Source: Novosphingobium sp. CECT 9465 (GTDB taxonomy: Bacteria > Pseudomonadota > Alphaproteobacteria > Sphingomonadales > Sphingomonadaceae). From it: a DNA stretch of 64,000 bases. Positions 18,928-28,875 of this stretch are shown piece by piece (the stretch's first letter is position 1; every line of letters starts with the position of its first letter). The stretch is taken from NCBI RefSeq assembly GCF_920987055.1, contig NZ_CAKLBX010000001.1, forward strand, positions 558,001 to 622,000, in the 5' to 3' direction. Under the pieces are notes generated by a model. It made no database searches and was not told the DNA's origin. It saw only the letters and a program-made list of their open reading frames with translations. The translations under genes and the position numbers were made by a program.

Positions 18928-19192
18928 CGGGCGCGCGGGCCTTGATCGCCAGCGCATGGACGCGCTCGCCCGGCAGGTCGCCTAGCGCCTTGTTGACCAT
19001 GCGTTGCCGGTTGAGCCGCGATTGCCCGGCAAAGGCCGCGCTTTCGATCTCTACCGTGAAGTGCGATTCGCCGGTGCCGTCATCGCCCATGTGGCCGGAG
19101 TGGCTGGCGCTGTCGTTGATCACCGCAAGGCGGGTGGGGGCAAAGGCCTGCGTGAGCAGACGTTCGATTTCCAGTGCAATTGGTCCTGTCAT
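18920..19192 (-). CDS. bolA: BolA family protein
   Basis: Small protein of 90 residues of the BolA family, which partners monothiol glutaredoxins in iron-sulfur cluster handling. It has the family ending MVNKALGDLPGERVHALAIKA with the conserved His. The start is the ATG at 19192. Divergent from the J-domain gene with a 40-base gap, a neighbourhood usual in alphaproteobacteria. Confidence 0.9.
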   Translation of the reverse strand: MTGPIALEIERLLTQAFAPTRLAVINDSASHSGHMGDDGTGESHFTVEIESAAFAGQSRLNRQRMVNKALGDLPGERVHALAIKARAPGE

Positions 19193-19232
19193 GGCTTCCC
19201 TTCTAGCCGCTCCGTCGCCATGTGGAAGCGGC

Positions 19233-19823
19233 ATGCGAAATGACAAGTTCCACGGCCGCGTCCAGAGTGAAGGACGCATCTGCAATGCCCCCGGCTGCGA
19301 CGAGCCGGGCGAGTTCCGCGCGCCTGGCGTCCGCGCTTCAGGCTTCGATGGTCCCGGCGATTATCGCTGGTTCTGCCTCGAACACGTCCGCCAGTTCAAT
19401 GCAGGGTACGATTTCTTTGCCGGGATGACCGCCGATGAAATCCTGGCCGCGCAATCGCCGCTGGCCGGTTGGGAGCGGGAGACGCGCGCCTTTCGCGCCG
19501 ACGCCGGGATCGATGCCGCGCCGCGCTGGGCCGATTTCGACGATCCGCTCGAAGCCATCGCCGCACGCGCCAAGGCGCGGCGATCCGATCACCAGAAAGC
19601 CGCCGACGCTGCCCGGCGCGGGATCAGCCCGGATGAGCGCAAGGCCTATGATGTGCTCAGCCTTGGCTACGATGCGGACCGCCGTGCCTTGCGCGTCCGC
19701 TATTCAGAACTGGTGCGCAAGTTCCACCCGGATCGCAACGGTGGCAATCGCAGTTTCGAAGGCCAGTTGCAGGCCGTGGTCGAAGCCTACAATCTGCTCA
19801 AGGCCAGCGCAGCCTTCACTTGA
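19233..19823 (+). CDS. J-domain (DnaJ-like) protein
   Basis: Protein of 196 residues with a C-terminal J domain (about residues 130-190): KAYDVLSLGY, the HPD motif in KFHPDRNGGNRSFEGQ, and a final helix AVVEAYNLLK. The N-terminal half has a Cys-containing segment (CNAPGCDEPG, CLEH) that could bind metal. It should stimulate a DnaK-type chaperone; the client is unknown. Confidence 0.85.
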   Translation: MRNDKFHGRVQSEGRICNAPGCDEPGEFRAPGVRASGFDGPGDYRWFCLEHVRQFNAGYDFFAGMTADEILAAQSPLAGWERETRAFRADAGIDAAPRWADFDDPLEAIAARAKARRSDHQKAADAARRGISPDERKAYDVLSLGYDADRRALRVRYSELVRKFHPDRNGGNRSFEGQLQAVVEAYNLLKASAAFT

Positions 19824-19873
19824 CCCATCGCGTTTCGTCGCGGGACTGTCAGATTCCGGGGGTAAGGCGCGGC

Positions 19874-20614
19874 ATGGTTGAAAAGGTCATGTCACTGGTC
19901 AGGACGGGTCTTGCGCTATGCGTGGTGCTGGTATTCTGCCTTGCCCGCATGACGCTGCCCTGGCGCGCCGTCGAGCGGTTCGGCTGGGCCTTGGTTCTGC
20001 GGCTGTTCCGGGTAAGCCTGACCGTGCATGGCCAACCCGCAAAGGGCGGTGTGCTGATGCTTGCCAATCATGTTTCGTGGATCGATATCGCCGCTCTGGG
20101 GCGGGCAAGCGATGCTTGCTTCGTCGCCAAGTCCGAAGTCGGGACATGGCCGGTGATTGGTCCGGCTGCACGGTGCATGGGGTGCCTGTTCGTGGATCGC
20201 GGCTCGCGCCGGTCCGCGCAGATGATCGCCGCGCAGATCGGTACGCGCTTGACCGGCGGGCGCAATGTGATCGTCTTTCCCGAAGGCACCACTGGTCCCG
20301 GCGATGGCGCACTGCCCTTTCGCAGCACGTTGACCGGCGCCACCACGATAAAGCCGCTGACGGTCCAGCCTGTAACGCTGGTCTATCGTAGCGCAGGGGA
20401 TCGCGCGCTCGCCGCATGGCTGGGCGATGCATCGCTGCTGCCTCATGCGCTTGCGCTTGCCCGATCAGGCGGAATCACGCTGGAAATCTGGTTCGAGCAG
20501 CCATTCGCCGCACCCGATCGCAAGGCGGCTGCGAGCTGGGCCGAAGCAGTGGTTGCCGGGCGCCTTGCGCGCGAACTCGACGGTCAGGCCGCCACGCTGA
20601 AGCGCGTGGCATAG
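19874..20614 (+). CDS. Lysophospholipid (1-acylglycerol-3-phosphate / OlsA-type) acyltransferase
   Basis: PlsC-family acyltransferase of 246 residues with an N-terminal membrane helix, the catalytic HX4D in ANHVSWIDI and the substrate motif FPEGTTGPG. Being convergent with an OlsB-like gene it could be OlsA (lyso-ornithine lipid acylation) rather than PlsC. The start is taken as the ATG at 19874. Its 3' end overlaps the neighbour's 3' end by about 31 nt. Confidence 0.85.
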   Translation: MVEKVMSLVRTGLALCVVLVFCLARMTLPWRAVERFGWALVLRLFRVSLTVHGQPAKGGVLMLANHVSWIDIAALGRASDACFVAKSEVGTWPVIGPAARCMGCLFVDRGSRRSAQMIAAQIGTRLTGGRNVIVFPEGTTGPGDGALPFRSTLTGATTIKPLTVQPVTLVYRSAGDRALAAWLGDASLLPHALALARSGGITLEIWFEQPFAAPDRKAAASWAEAVVAGRLARELDGQAATLKRVA

Positions 20615-21396
20615 CGCGCTGCGATCCGGTCCACCGGCATGACCACGCAAACGTCCACTGTGTTGAACGCGTGGTCCACGAATGCGCCGTCGCCGAACTT
20701 TGCCCCTGTCCGCAAGTAACCCTTGATCAGTGGCGGCAGGTCCAGCATCGCTTGGCGCTCGTCGAATCCGCCGGGCGCCAGCAAGTTCATGCTTACACCG
20801 GTTCCGGGCAGCACCCGCGGCCGCATCGCCGCCGGGGCAAGATGATTGTGATAAAGCCACGACAGCGCAGGAGCGTGGGCCTGTGGGTCAACGCCGTGGA
20901 ACGAAGCGCAGCCGAACATCAGCGCGATGCCATGCTGCGCGATGTAGTCCGAAATCCCGCGCCACAGCAGCGCGATCGTGCCGCTGGTGCGATAGGGCGG
21001 CAAGACGCAGGAACGCCCCAGCTCCAGCAATTCGCCCGATTGCCGCCATGCGCCGCCGGTCAGCAGCGAAAGATCGTATTCGCCCGAAGAGTAAAATCCG
21101 CTGTGCTTGGCCGCAACGGATTCGCGCAGCAGGCGATAAGTCCCCACCACGCGGCCGTCCGCCGCTTCGTCGATCACCAGCAGATGGTCGCACAAGTCGT
21201 CGTAAGTATCGTGATCGAGCAGCGTGGCGGCCTCGCTCGCCTGTGTGACGGCGGCGGCACCGCGTTCTGCAAAGAACACCTGCCAGCGCAGCTTCTGCAC
21301 GGAGACCAGATCGCTGGCGTCAGTGGCGAGGCGGACCGAAAGGCGGCGTTCGTCACGCTTCGTGCGCGCAGGCATGGCAGGCAGAACTTCGGTCAT
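20584..21396 (-). CDS. GNAT-fold N-acyltransferase, OlsB-like
   Basis: Protein of 270 residues in the OlsB/hemolysin-like acyltransferase family (LRWQVFFAERG, DDLCDHLLVID, VVGTYRLLR, LELGRSCVLPPYR, LIKGYLRTGAKFGDGAFVDH). OlsB makes lyso-ornithine lipid from ornithine and 3-hydroxyacyl-ACP; the adjacent PlsC-like gene fits the second step. A GGAGGG 7 nt before the ATG at 21396 fixes the start against a longer frame. Confidence 0.8.
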   Translation of the reverse strand: MTEVLPAMPARTKRDERRLSVRLATDASDLVSVQKLRWQVFFAERGAAAVTQASEAATLLDHDTYDDLCDHLLVIDEAADGRVVGTYRLLRESVAAKHSGFYSSGEYDLSLLTGGAWRQSGELLELGRSCVLPPYRTSGTIALLWRGISDYIAQHGIALMFGCASFHGVDPQAHAPALSWLYHNHLAPAAMRPRVLPGTGVSMNLLAPGGFDERQAMLDLPPLIKGYLRTGAKFGDGAFVDHAFNTVDVCVVMPVDRIAARYATRFSVAA

Positions 21397-21632
21397 CAAA
21401 ACCCTCCGTTCTGGTCTGATAGCCTGCCCCTGTGACCCCGCGTTTACGGATCGATGCCAGTTGTGTGGCGGAATCGCGGCTTTCGCCTTAAAGCTTTCAT
21501 AAAGCAGCAGGTGCGGCTGGCGGTCATCGCAATAAACCGAAAAATTCAGGCGTTGACCAGTGACAAGGCACACAGACATCTTGCGCAGAACCCGTAGCAT
21601 GATCCGGTCAGATGACTTGGGGAGGGTGTTAC

Positions 21633-22478
21633 ATGGCCTACACTATCAAGAACGGCATTCTGTCTCATAGTGCAAATGCAGTGCGCCAGGTGCGATCGCC
21701 AAATACTGGTGGCCCTTTTCCCCAGCCACCGGCAATCGCGGTCATCCATTTTACCGCAGGCGGTTCTGCGGCTTCGTCGGCCAACTGGTTTGCATCCAAA
21801 CAGAACAAGAACTCTTCGGCTCATGTGGTAATCGATCGTGATGGCACGATCATTCAGTGTGTGCCGTTCGATCAGGTTGCATGGCACGCCGGAAAGTCTA
21901 CCTGGCGGAACCTGTCGGGTCTCAACAGGTATTCCATCGGAATTGAACTGGCGAACTGGGGCGCTCTCCAGGGCGGGCCCGGCAACTGGCACAACGCATC
22001 CGGCCAGAAGATCGAAAACGTCTTCGTCGGTACGCATCGCAATGGCAACCCGGATGGATCACACAAGCCGATCGGTTGGGAGGCCTATCCCCCCGCCCAG
22101 TTCGAAGCTGCCGTAGCCCTGGTCAAGGCGCTTAAGGCGGCGGCCTATCCGATCACCGAAATCGTCGGGCATGATGACATTGCCCCGGTGCGCAAATCCG
22201 ATCCGGGTCCGGCATTCAACATGGCCCGGTTCCGCGAATATGCCCTTGGCGGTCGCGATGACAACGGGGCCAACACCGCAGTCATCAAGTCGCCCGGCGG
22301 GTTGAACCTGCGCGCTGGTCCCGGCACGGCCCATGCCGTGATCCTGTTGCTGGCCGATGGCACCAAGGTGCTGCCGATCGGGCTGAACGGTTCATGGCTT
22401 GAGGTGACGGTTCTCGACAGTGCGGGCAACCCGACCAAGACCGGCTGGGTCCACAGTCACTATGTCGATCTGGACTGA
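21633..22478 (+). CDS. N-acetylmuramoyl-L-alanine amidase with C-terminal SH3 domain
   Basis: Amidase_2 (AmpD/PGRP-like) zinc enzyme of 281 residues that cuts the amide between muramic acid and the stem peptide. Zinc-site residues lie in AVIHFTAGG and IVGHDDIAPVRKSDPG; an SH3-like domain (about 210-280, GLNLRAGPG ... GWVHSHYVDL) would bind the cell wall. No signal peptide is visible, so it may be cytoplasmic or exported unconventionally like a phage endolysin. GGGAGGG precedes the ATG. Confidence 0.88.
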   Translation: MAYTIKNGILSHSANAVRQVRSPNTGGPFPQPPAIAVIHFTAGGSAASSANWFASKQNKNSSAHVVIDRDGTIIQCVPFDQVAWHAGKSTWRNLSGLNRYSIGIELANWGALQGGPGNWHNASGQKIENVFVGTHRNGNPDGSHKPIGWEAYPPAQFEAAVALVKALKAAAYPITEIVGHDDIAPVRKSDPGPAFNMARFREYALGGRDDNGANTAVIKSPGGLNLRAGPGTAHAVILLLADGTKVLPIGLNGSWLEVTVLDSAGNPTKTGWVHSHYVDLD

Positions 22479-22479
22479 C

Positions 22480-22500
22480 GCCGGACTGAACCGGTCCGGC
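22480..22500 (+). terminator. Hairpin just after the amidase gene
   Basis: Perfect 7-base arms GCCGGAC and GTCCGGC with a 7-base loop start right at the amidase stop codon. There is no T run after it, so it is at best a weak or Rho-assisted terminator. Confidence 0.35.
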
Positions 22501-22580
22501 TGAAGCACGATTGCAGCGTTTGCCAGGATGATGCCTCAAACCAGAGGCGATTATACCTTCTGCAAACTCTGGCACAGTAC

Positions 22581-22660
22581 ACCCTCCCCGCTGCGACTAA
22601 TTTCGCCTGACGGCTCAATAAGTCTCGCTCCCCTCCCTTAAGGGAGGGGGTGGGGGTGGG
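22581..22660. repeat. Dispersed palindromic repeat, copy A
   Basis: It shares a left block (CCCCGCTGCGACTAA), the block AAGTCTCGCTCCCCTCCC and a GGGAGGGGGTGG tail with the copy at 33938-34011. The core 22630-22649 is a perfect 20-base palindrome. It lies between the convergent amidase and pckA genes. Confidence 0.7.
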
Positions 22661-22702
22661 TTTACTACAGCATTGTTTGCAAACGATATAACCCCCAAAC
22701 GA

Positions 22703-22727
22703 AAAGAGGCCCCGCGAAGGGGCCTCT
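22703..22727 (-). terminator. Rho-independent terminator of pckA
   Basis: A perfect 10-base stem (AAGAGGCCCC / GGGGCCTCTT) with a GCGAA loop; read on the minus strand it is followed by TTTTCGTTT. It lies 28 bases after the pckA stop. Confidence 0.85.
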
Positions 22728-22754
22728 TGACGTTGTGATTGCAGGAACGGTCGA

Positions 22755-24359
22755 TCAGGCCGCAACCGGCGCCGCATCACGGACCGACTGGTCAACGTGT
22801 TCGGCAAACTGCTGGAAGTTGTCCACGAACTTGCGGACCAGTTCCTGCGCGGTCTTGTCGTATTCCTCGCCATCGGCCCATGCGCCGCGCGGATCGAGCA
22901 GGCGGGTTTCGACGCCAGCCACTTCGACCGGCACTTCGAAGCCGAAGTTTGCATCCTTCTTGAAGGTCGCGTCGTTCAGGCTGCCGTCAAGCGCGGCGTT
23001 GAGCAGGGCGCGGGTAGCCTTGATCGGCATGCGCTTGATGCCTTCCTGCGTGGCCTTGCCACCGGACCAGCCGGTGTTGACCAGCCAGCACTTCACGCCG
23101 CCCTTGGCGATGCGTTCCTTGAGCAGGTTGCCGTAGACGGATGGATGACGCGGCATGAACGGCGCGCCGAAGCAGGTGGAGAACGTGGCTTCCGGCTCGG
23201 TCACGCCGATTTCGGTGCCGGCAACGCGCGCGGTGTAGCCCGAAAGGAAGTGATACATCGCCTGATCGGGCGTGAGACGCGCGATCGGGGGCAGAACGCC
23301 ATAAGCGTCAGCCGTCAGGAAGATAAGATTTGCCGGAACCGGGCCGAGGTTCTTTTCCGAGCAGTTCGGAATGAAGTCGATCGGGTAGGAACCACGGCTG
23401 TTTTCAGCCAGGCTGTTGTCGTCGAGATCGATCGTGCGGGTGACGGGATCGATCACCACGTTTTCCAGCACGGTGCCGAAACGCTTGGTCGTAGCGAAGA
23501 TTTCCGGTTCGGCTTCGGCCGAAAGACGGATCATCTTGGCATAGCAGCCGCCTTCGAAGTTGAACACGGCGGTGTCCGACCAGCCATGCTCGTCATCGCC
23601 GATCAGCGTGCGCGAAGCATCGGCGGAAAGCGTGGTCTTGCCGGTGCCCGAAAGGCCGAAGAAGACCGCGGTCTTGCCGTCGGGGCCGACATTGGCCGAA
23701 CAGTGCATCGGCATCACGCCCTTCACGGGCAGCAGGTAGTTGAGGATGCCGAAGACCGACTTCTTCATTTCGCCGGCATAGGCAGTGCCGCCGATCAGGA
23801 TCAGCTTTTCGGTGAAGTTGACTGCGACCACGGTTTCGCTGCGGCTGCCATGGCGTTCGGGATCGGCACGGAAGCTGGGCAGGTCGATGATCGTGTATTC
23901 AGGCGCGAACGATGCCAGTTCGTCCGTCGTCGGGCGGACCAGCAGGGTGCGGATGAACAGGTTGTGCCATGCAAATTCGTTGATCACGCGCACGTTCACG
24001 CGGTGTTCGGGCTGGCTGCCGCCGAACAGGTCGGCCACGTAGAGCCGGTCCTTCTCGCCCAGCGCCTTGATGAAATCGGCCTTGAGCGCTGCAAAGTGCT
24101 CTGGCGTCATCGCGACGTTGGTCTTGCCCCACCACACGGTGTTTTCGGTTTCGGCATCGCGGACGATGAACTTGTCCTTGGCGCTGCGGCCGGTGTGCTT
24201 GCCGGTTTCCACCACCAGCGGCCCGTCGACCGAAAGCAGGCCTTCACCATTGCGCACGGCATGTTCGACCAGCGGCGCGGTGCCAAGGTTGGCGAACAGT
24301 TCGGCCGGTTCGGGAAAACCCTGGCTGGCAAGGGATACATTCAGGCTGGTAGCGGACAC
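22755..24359 (-). CDS. pckA: Phosphoenolpyruvate carboxykinase (ATP)
   Basis: Gluconeogenic enzyme of 534 residues converting oxaloacetate and ATP to phosphoenolpyruvate. Hallmarks are [28 protein letters not shown], the kinase-1a P-loop [20 protein letters not shown] and [10 protein letters not shown]. The start is a GTG at 24359 with a GGGAGG upstream. It is divergent from chvI, as in other alphaproteobacteria, where ChvI or related regulators may act on it. It has its own terminator. Confidence 0.97.
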   Translation of the reverse strand: MSATSLNVSLASQGFPEPAELFANLGTAPLVEHAVRNGEGLLSVDGPLVVETGKHTGRSAKDKFIVRDAETENTVWWGKTNVAMTPEHFAALKADFIKALGEKDRLYVADLFGGSQPEHRVNVRVINEFAWHNLFIRTLLVRPTTDELASFAPEYTIIDLPSFRADPERHGSRSETVVAVNFTEKLILIGGTAYAGEMKKSVFGILNYLLPVKGVMPMHCSANVGPDGKTAVFFGLSGTGKTTLSADASRTLIGDDEHGWSDTAVFNFEGGCYAKMIRLSAEAEPEIFATTKRFGTVLENVVIDPVTRTIDLDDNSLAENSRGSYPIDFIPNCSEKNLGPVPANLIFLTADAYGVLPPIARLTPDQAMYHFLSGYTARVAGTEIGVTEPEATFSTCFGAPFMPRHPSVYGNLLKERIAKGGVKCWLVNTGWSGGKATQEGIKRMPIKATRALLNAALDGSLNDATFKKDANFGFEVPVEVAGVETRLLDPRGAWADGEEYDKTAQELVRKFVDNFQQFAEHVDQSVRDAAPVAA

Positions 24360-24510
24360 TTCAAAGCCTCCCGATGGCGGCGCGGAACGGGAGGAGGCCC
24401 CGTCCGGCGCATGAAATTGCGAATACGAATGCGTCGATTCTCAGATGGCGCATAGTATCTGGGCTGTGCTGCGTCAAATCGCACACTTCAACGAAGTTTT
24501 TTGCGCAGCA

Positions 24511-24529
24511 AGTTGCGTGCCGTGCAACT
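24511..24529. promoter_or_regulatory. Inverted repeat between pckA and chvI
   Basis: Arms AGTTGC and GCAACT separated by 7 bases in the 272-base divergent gap. It could be an operator for either gene; no regulator can be named from sequence. Confidence 0.35.
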
Positions 24530-24631
24530 ATGGGTTTGGCAGTGTTTGCGACATGAAGTTGCGCAGACGCCATGGTGCCGGTATTCCCCTGCCATGCTCA
24601 ACGCTGTCTCAGAACGAACCGACCCGTGACC

Positions 24632-25348
24632 GTGCCACGGACGATAGCTCTCGTCGATGATGACCGCAACATCCTCACGACCGTTTCCATCGCGCTCCAG
24701 ACCGAAGGCTTCGTCACGCGGCTTTACAACGATGGCGACAATGCGCTGAAGGCGATGCTCGATAATCCGCCCGATCTTGCGGTCTGCGATATCAAGATGC
24801 CGCGCATGGACGGTCTCGAATTGCTGCGCCGCCTGCGCGAGAAAAGCGATCTCCCGCTGATCTTCCTGACCAGCAAGGACGACGAGGCGGACGAAGCGCT
24901 GGGCCTGTCGATGGGGGCAGACGATTACATCGCCAAGCCGTTCAGCCAGCGCCTGCTGGTCGCGAGGATCAAGGCGATCCTGCGCCGTAGCGATATCGTC
25001 CGGCGCGAGGCTGAAGAACAGGAGCCGGACGGCGAACCGCTACCCGATCCGATCCAGCGCGGGCGGCTGTTGATCGATCCGGCCCGCCATGCCGTCTCAT
25101 GGGACGATCAGCCGGTTTCGCTGACCGTCACTGAATTCCTGATTCTCGAAGCGCTGGCGATGCGCCCCGGCGTGGTCAAGACGCGCAACCAGCTGATGGA
25201 CGCGGCCTATCACGATGACGTGTTCGTCGATGACCGCACGATTGACAGCCACATCAAGCGTTTGCGCCGCAAGTTTCGTGTCGCCGATCCCGAATTCGGC
25301 GCCATCGAGACGCTTTATGGTGCAGGCTACAGCTTTGCCGAAGACTGA
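24632..25348 (+). CDS. chvI: Two-component response regulator ChvI
   Basis: OmpR-family regulator of 238 residues. The receiver domain shows [18 protein letters not shown], the phosphorylated Asp in [13 protein letters not shown], Thr/Ser in FLTSKDD and Lys in AKPF; the C-terminal winged helix contains [17 protein letters not shown] and [10 protein letters not shown]. The start is GTG at 24632 (or 24626), giving the usual short lead before the receiver. It is followed by the kinase gene chvG, and the pair controls envelope and acid responses in alphaproteobacteria. Confidence 0.93.
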   Translation: MPRTIALVDDDRNILTTVSIALQTEGFVTRLYNDGDNALKAMLDNPPDLAVCDIKMPRMDGLELLRRLREKSDLPLIFLTSKDDEADEALGLSMGADDYIAKPFSQRLLVARIKAILRRSDIVRREAEEQEPDGEPLPDPIQRGRLLIDPARHAVSWDDQPVSLTVTEFLILEALAMRPGVVKTRNQLMDAAYHDDVFVDDRTIDSHIKRLRRKFRVADPEFGAIETLYGAGYSFAED

Positions 25349-26918
25349 CGAAGACCTGCCTTTGCCATGGCGTCCGCGCCTCGGTCGTCGCTGGCGTATT
25401 CGTGGCGTGTCGCTCACCACGCGCATCCTGTTCGTCAACGTGATTGCGCTGGCGCTGCTGGCGGGCGGGTTCTTCTACCTCGACAGCTACCGTGCCCAGT
25501 TGATCGAGGAACGCTTCAAGCTGGCCCGCGCCGAGGCCGACATCGCCGCCGATGCCCTGGACGGAGCCGACATTGAACAGCGCCGCCAATTGCTTGCCCG
25601 CATCGGCACCGAACAGACCTTGCGCCTGCGCCTCTACGATGGTCAGGGTCGCCTGCTGGCGGACAGCTTCACGCTGGCTTCGCCATCGTTCGCGCTGATC
25701 GATCCCGAAACCGAACCGTGGTATCAGAAGGCCGCGCGACTGCTGGATCGTGGCGTCGATTTCATCGTCAACGCGCCCAAGGTGGAAAGCTACAGCGACA
25801 CGGCGGAGCAGCCTGCCGGGAGCTGGCCTGAAATCAGCGCGGCCCGAAAATCGGGGCGGACCGAGGTGTTCCTGCGTTACGCGCCAGATCGTACGCCGGT
25901 CATCACTGCCGCCGCGCCCGTCGGCAGCGAAGGCGAGGTGCTGCTGAGCTTGCGCAATGCGCTCGACGTCACCCAGTCGGTGCGCGATGCCCGGCAGACG
26001 CTGGTGATCATCATCGGCATCGCGTTGCTGCTGTCGGTCCAGCTATCGCTCTTTCTGGCCCGCACCATCGTCCAGCCGCTGCGCGCGCTGGTTCGTGCCG
26101 CCGTGCGTGTCCGGCTGGGGCGTGACCGCGAAGTCGTCGTCCCGCGCCTGCCGGATCGCGGCGACGAAATCGGCCTGCTCGCGCGCGCGGTTTCGGACAT
26201 GACCACCGCGCTGCGCCAGCGCATCGATGCGGTCGAAATGTTCGCCGCCGATGTCGCGCACGAACTCAAGAACCCGCTCGCCTCGCTTTCCAGCGCGCTG
26301 GAAACGATGGAGCGGGTGGACGATCCTGCCCTGCGCCGCCAATTGGCCGATATTGCCGCCCATGATGTGCAGCGCATTGATCGGCTGATCACCGAAATCG
26401 CCGATGCCAGCCGGATCGATGCCGAACTCAGCCGCGCCACGTTCATGCCGCTGGACCTCGCGGCGCTTGCCTCGCAGATCATTGGCGCGCGCGATGTGCG
26501 CGCCAATGCCTCCATTCCGATCCGCTTCCGCCATGACGGGGGCGATACCCTGATACCCGGCGATGCCGCACGGCTCGAACGTGTGGTCGAAAACCTGCTC
26601 GACAATGCCGTATCGTTCACCCCGCCGGACGGCGCGGTCGAAGTCGTGGCCTGGGGCGATGAGGACATGGCGCATCTGTCGGTTGCGGATGAAGGCCCCG
26701 GCATTCCTGTGGCCGAGCGCGAAAAGGTGTTCGAACGCTTCCACTCGGTCCGTCCCACCGATGAGGCTTTCGGTGCACACAGCGGCCTGGGCCTAGCCAT
26801 CGCCCGTACCATTGCCGAAGCGCATGACGGCGCGCTGGCGGTGGCTGACAGGCCCGATGGCAAGCGCGGAGCCTATCTCGTGCTGAGCCTGCCCTTGCTT
26901 GCGAGTGACACCGAATGA
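25317..26918 (+). CDS. chvG: Sensor histidine kinase ChvG
   Basis: Membrane sensor kinase of about 533 residues. Two membrane helices (about 33-50 and 255-275) flank a periplasmic domain of about 200 residues. Then come a HAMP region, the H box [16 protein letters not shown] with the phosphorylated His, the N box [14 protein letters not shown], and the G boxes DEGPGIPV and [11 protein letters not shown]. The ATG at 25317 lies inside the end of chvI; later GTG/TTG codons are alternatives. It overlaps hprK by ATGA. Confidence 0.92.
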   Translation: MVQATALPKTDEDLPLPWRPRLGRRWRIRGVSLTTRILFVNVIALALLAGGFFYLDSYRAQLIEERFKLARAEADIAADALDGADIEQRRQLLARIGTEQTLRLRLYDGQGRLLADSFTLASPSFALIDPETEPWYQKAARLLDRGVDFIVNAPKVESYSDTAEQPAGSWPEISAARKSGRTEVFLRYAPDRTPVITAAAPVGSEGEVLLSLRNALDVTQSVRDARQTLVIIIGIALLLSVQLSLFLARTIVQPLRALVRAAVRVRLGRDREVVVPRLPDRGDEIGLLARAVSDMTTALRQRIDAVEMFAADVAHELKNPLASLSSALETMERVDDPALRRQLADIAAHDVQRIDRLITEIADASRIDAELSRATFMPLDLAALASQIIGARDVRANASIPIRFRHDGGDTLIPGDAARLERVVENLLDNAVSFTPPDGAVEVVAWGDEDMAHLSVADEGPGIPVAEREKVFERFHSVRPTDEAFGAHSGLGLAIARTIAEAHDGALAVADRPDGKRGAYLVLSLPLLASDTE

Positions 26919-27340
26919 GCGTGGCACGGCAGGCGGGCTGCGTTGCCATTGGCGGGCGCGGTCTGCTGATCGAGGGCGCGCCGGGATCGGGCAAGTCGAG
27001 CCTTTCGCTCGCCCTTATTGATCGTGGTGCGCTGCTCGTGGGTGATGACGGCATCGTGCTGATTGCCGAAGCGGACCGGCTGATCGCGTCGCCGCATCCG
27101 AATATCCTCGGCAAACTGGAAGTGCGCAATCTCGGTCTTGTGGACATGGCTGTATCGCCGCCAGTACCGGTCGCGCTGGTCATCCGGCTTGATCTGGACG
27201 CACCACGATTTATCGAAAGCCCCGAATCCATCATCATTGCAGGCATCGCCCTGCCGCTGATCCGGCTCTATCCAGACAGCCCGGTGCTGGCCCTGCGGGC
27301 GGAGATGGCGCTGGCCCGGTACGGGTTGACGTTTTCCTGA
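26915..27340 (+). CDS. hprK: HPr kinase/phosphorylase, short alphaproteobacterial form
   Basis: Protein of 141 residues corresponding only to the C-terminal kinase domain of HprK, as is normal in alphaproteobacteria. The P-loop is GAPGSGKSSL (about residue 21) followed by ALIDRGALLVGDDG. It phosphorylates the regulatory Ser of HPr (gene at 28868). Coupled to chvG by overlap, tying envelope sensing to the nitrogen/carbon phosphotransfer system. Confidence 0.93.
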   Translation: MSVARQAGCVAIGGRGLLIEGAPGSGKSSLSLALIDRGALLVGDDGIVLIAEADRLIASPHPNILGKLEVRNLGLVDMAVSPPVPVALVIRLDLDAPRFIESPESIIIAGIALPLIRLYPDSPVLALRAEMALARYGLTFS

Positions 27341-27401
27341 TACGGGACAAGTCCTCAACCGGACTTTTCATTGCCCGCGCGAAAGCGCAAAGCGATGGTC
27401 C

Positions 27402-28334
27402 ATGCTGCAAGAGTCGAACCCGCAACGCATCCTCCTCGTCACCGGCCTGCTTGGCGCGGGCAAGACGACCGCGCTGCGTACGCTGGAGGACATGGGATGG
27501 GAAGCCATCGACAATTTCCCGATCCGCTTGCTCGACCGCCTGCTGGAAACCGAACACGGCTCTGCCCGCGTCGAATCGGGTGCGCCCATGGCGATTGGTT
27601 TCGATACGCGAACGCGCGGGTTCGATCCCGCGCGCACGATCGAGATGGTCAAGAAGCTGTCGCAGCGGCGCGATCTTCAGGTAACCACGCTGTTCCTCGA
27701 CTGCGCCGGGACCGAACTCGAACGCCGTTACAACGAAACCCGCCGCCGCCATCCGATGAGCGAGGACAAACCCGCCGCCACCGGGATTTCGGCCGAACGC
27801 GAACTGCTCGAACCGCTGCGCCGCTGGGCCGATGTGGTCATTGCCACCACTGCCTTCACATCGAACGATCTGCAACAGGCGATTCGCGCGCAGTTTGGTG
27901 CGGAAACGCCGGCTCCCACCACGCTCACGATCAGCAGTTTCGGCTTCTCGCGCGGCACTCCGCCACTGGCGGACCTTGTGTTCGACATGCGCTTTCTCGC
28001 CAATCCGCACTGGGTGGATGGCCTTCGCCCGCAGACGGGACGCGATGCTCCGGTGGGGGAATTTATCCGACAGGACCCGGCCTTTTCCGAGGCTTTCGAA
28101 CGGATTCGCGATCTGCTTCTTCTGCTGCTCCCTCGCTACCAGGAACAGGGCAAGGCCTATGTCCATGTGGCCTTTGGATGCACCGGCGGGCGGCATCGTT
28201 CGGTGTTCATGGCTGAACAGATTGCTTCTGCCTTGCGCGACGCCGCATTTTCACCCACATTGCTGCATCGCAACCTGTCGTCACGGGGGGCTGACATGCT
28301 GGAAGGCGGTCAAACCTCAGGCGCCAAGGGATAG
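27402..28334 (+). CDS. rapZ: RNase adapter protein RapZ
   Basis: NTP-binding protein of 310 residues. The Walker A GLLGAGKTTAL is near the N terminus and the typical C-terminal segments are DMRFLANPHWVDGLRP, GKAYVHVAFGCTGGRHRSV and HRNL. In enterobacteria it presents small RNAs to RNase E; in alphaproteobacteria its role is less clear, although it always sits in this PTS cluster. Confidence 0.94.
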   Translation: MLQESNPQRILLVTGLLGAGKTTALRTLEDMGWEAIDNFPIRLLDRLLETEHGSARVESGAPMAIGFDTRTRGFDPARTIEMVKKLSQRRDLQVTTLFLDCAGTELERRYNETRRRHPMSEDKPAATGISAERELLEPLRRWADVVIATTAFTSNDLQQAIRAQFGAETPAPTTLTISSFGFSRGTPPLADLVFDMRFLANPHWVDGLRPQTGRDAPVGEFIRQDPAFSEAFERIRDLLLLLLPRYQEQGKAYVHVAFGCTGGRHRSVFMAEQIASALRDAAFSPTLLHRNLSSRGADMLEGGQTSGAKG

Positions 28335-28470
28335 CGAAGATGGGCGAGGCAGCACTGGAAGTCATGTATTCGGATTCCCAGTCGTCTTGCGTCCCGCGTA
28401 TTCGTGCCAAGCCTGCGTTAAGGCAAAGCCTGGCAAGATGTCCGGCCGCACTTCGGAGCCTGCCCATTTC

Positions 28471-28875
28471 ATGATCGGTCTCATTCTCGTTACCCATGGC
28501 GCGCTTGCCGACGAATTCATCCACGCGATGGAACATGTCGTCGGCCGGCAAAGCGACGTCATCGGCGTCTGTATTGGTCCCAATGACGATATGGAAAAGC
28601 GCCGCAAGGAAATCGCCGATGCGATCAAGCGCGTTGACAGCGGTCAGGGCGTGATCATCCTGACCGATCTGTTCGGCGGCACCCCGTCCAACCTTGCGAT
28701 CTCGCTGATGCAGGCGGGCAAGGTCGAAGTGATTGCCGGGATCAACCTGCCCATGCTGATCCGTTTGGCGAAGGCTCGCAATTGCATGGGCGTAAAGGAA
28801 GCGACATCGGCCGCGCGTGACGCTGGCCGCAATTACATAACGATCGCTTCCGAATTTCTAGGGCAGGATGCGTGA
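28471..28875 (+). CDS. PTS fructose/mannose-type EIIA component
   Basis: EIIA-Man family protein of 134 residues, with its phosphorylated His in LILVTHGALADEF and the later motif ILTDLFGGTPSNLA. It has no membrane EIIB/EIIC partners here, so it is a regulatory PTS protein receiving phosphate from HPr. The ATG at 28471 removes a longer unrelated frame. It overlaps ptsH by 8 nt. Confidence 0.93.
   Translation: MIGLILVTHGALADEFIHAMEHVVGRQSDVIGVCIGPNDDMEKRRKEIADAIKRVDSGQGVIILTDLFGGTPSNLAISLMQAGKVEVIAGINLPMLIRLAKARNCMGVKEATSAARDAGRNYITIASEFLGQDA

Noticed and set aside
22797..24455. 552-codon open frame on the plus strand opposite pckA
   Set aside because: It is the antisense shadow of a fully conserved pckA; GC-rich codon use leaves long open antisense frames and the translation has no recognisable domain.
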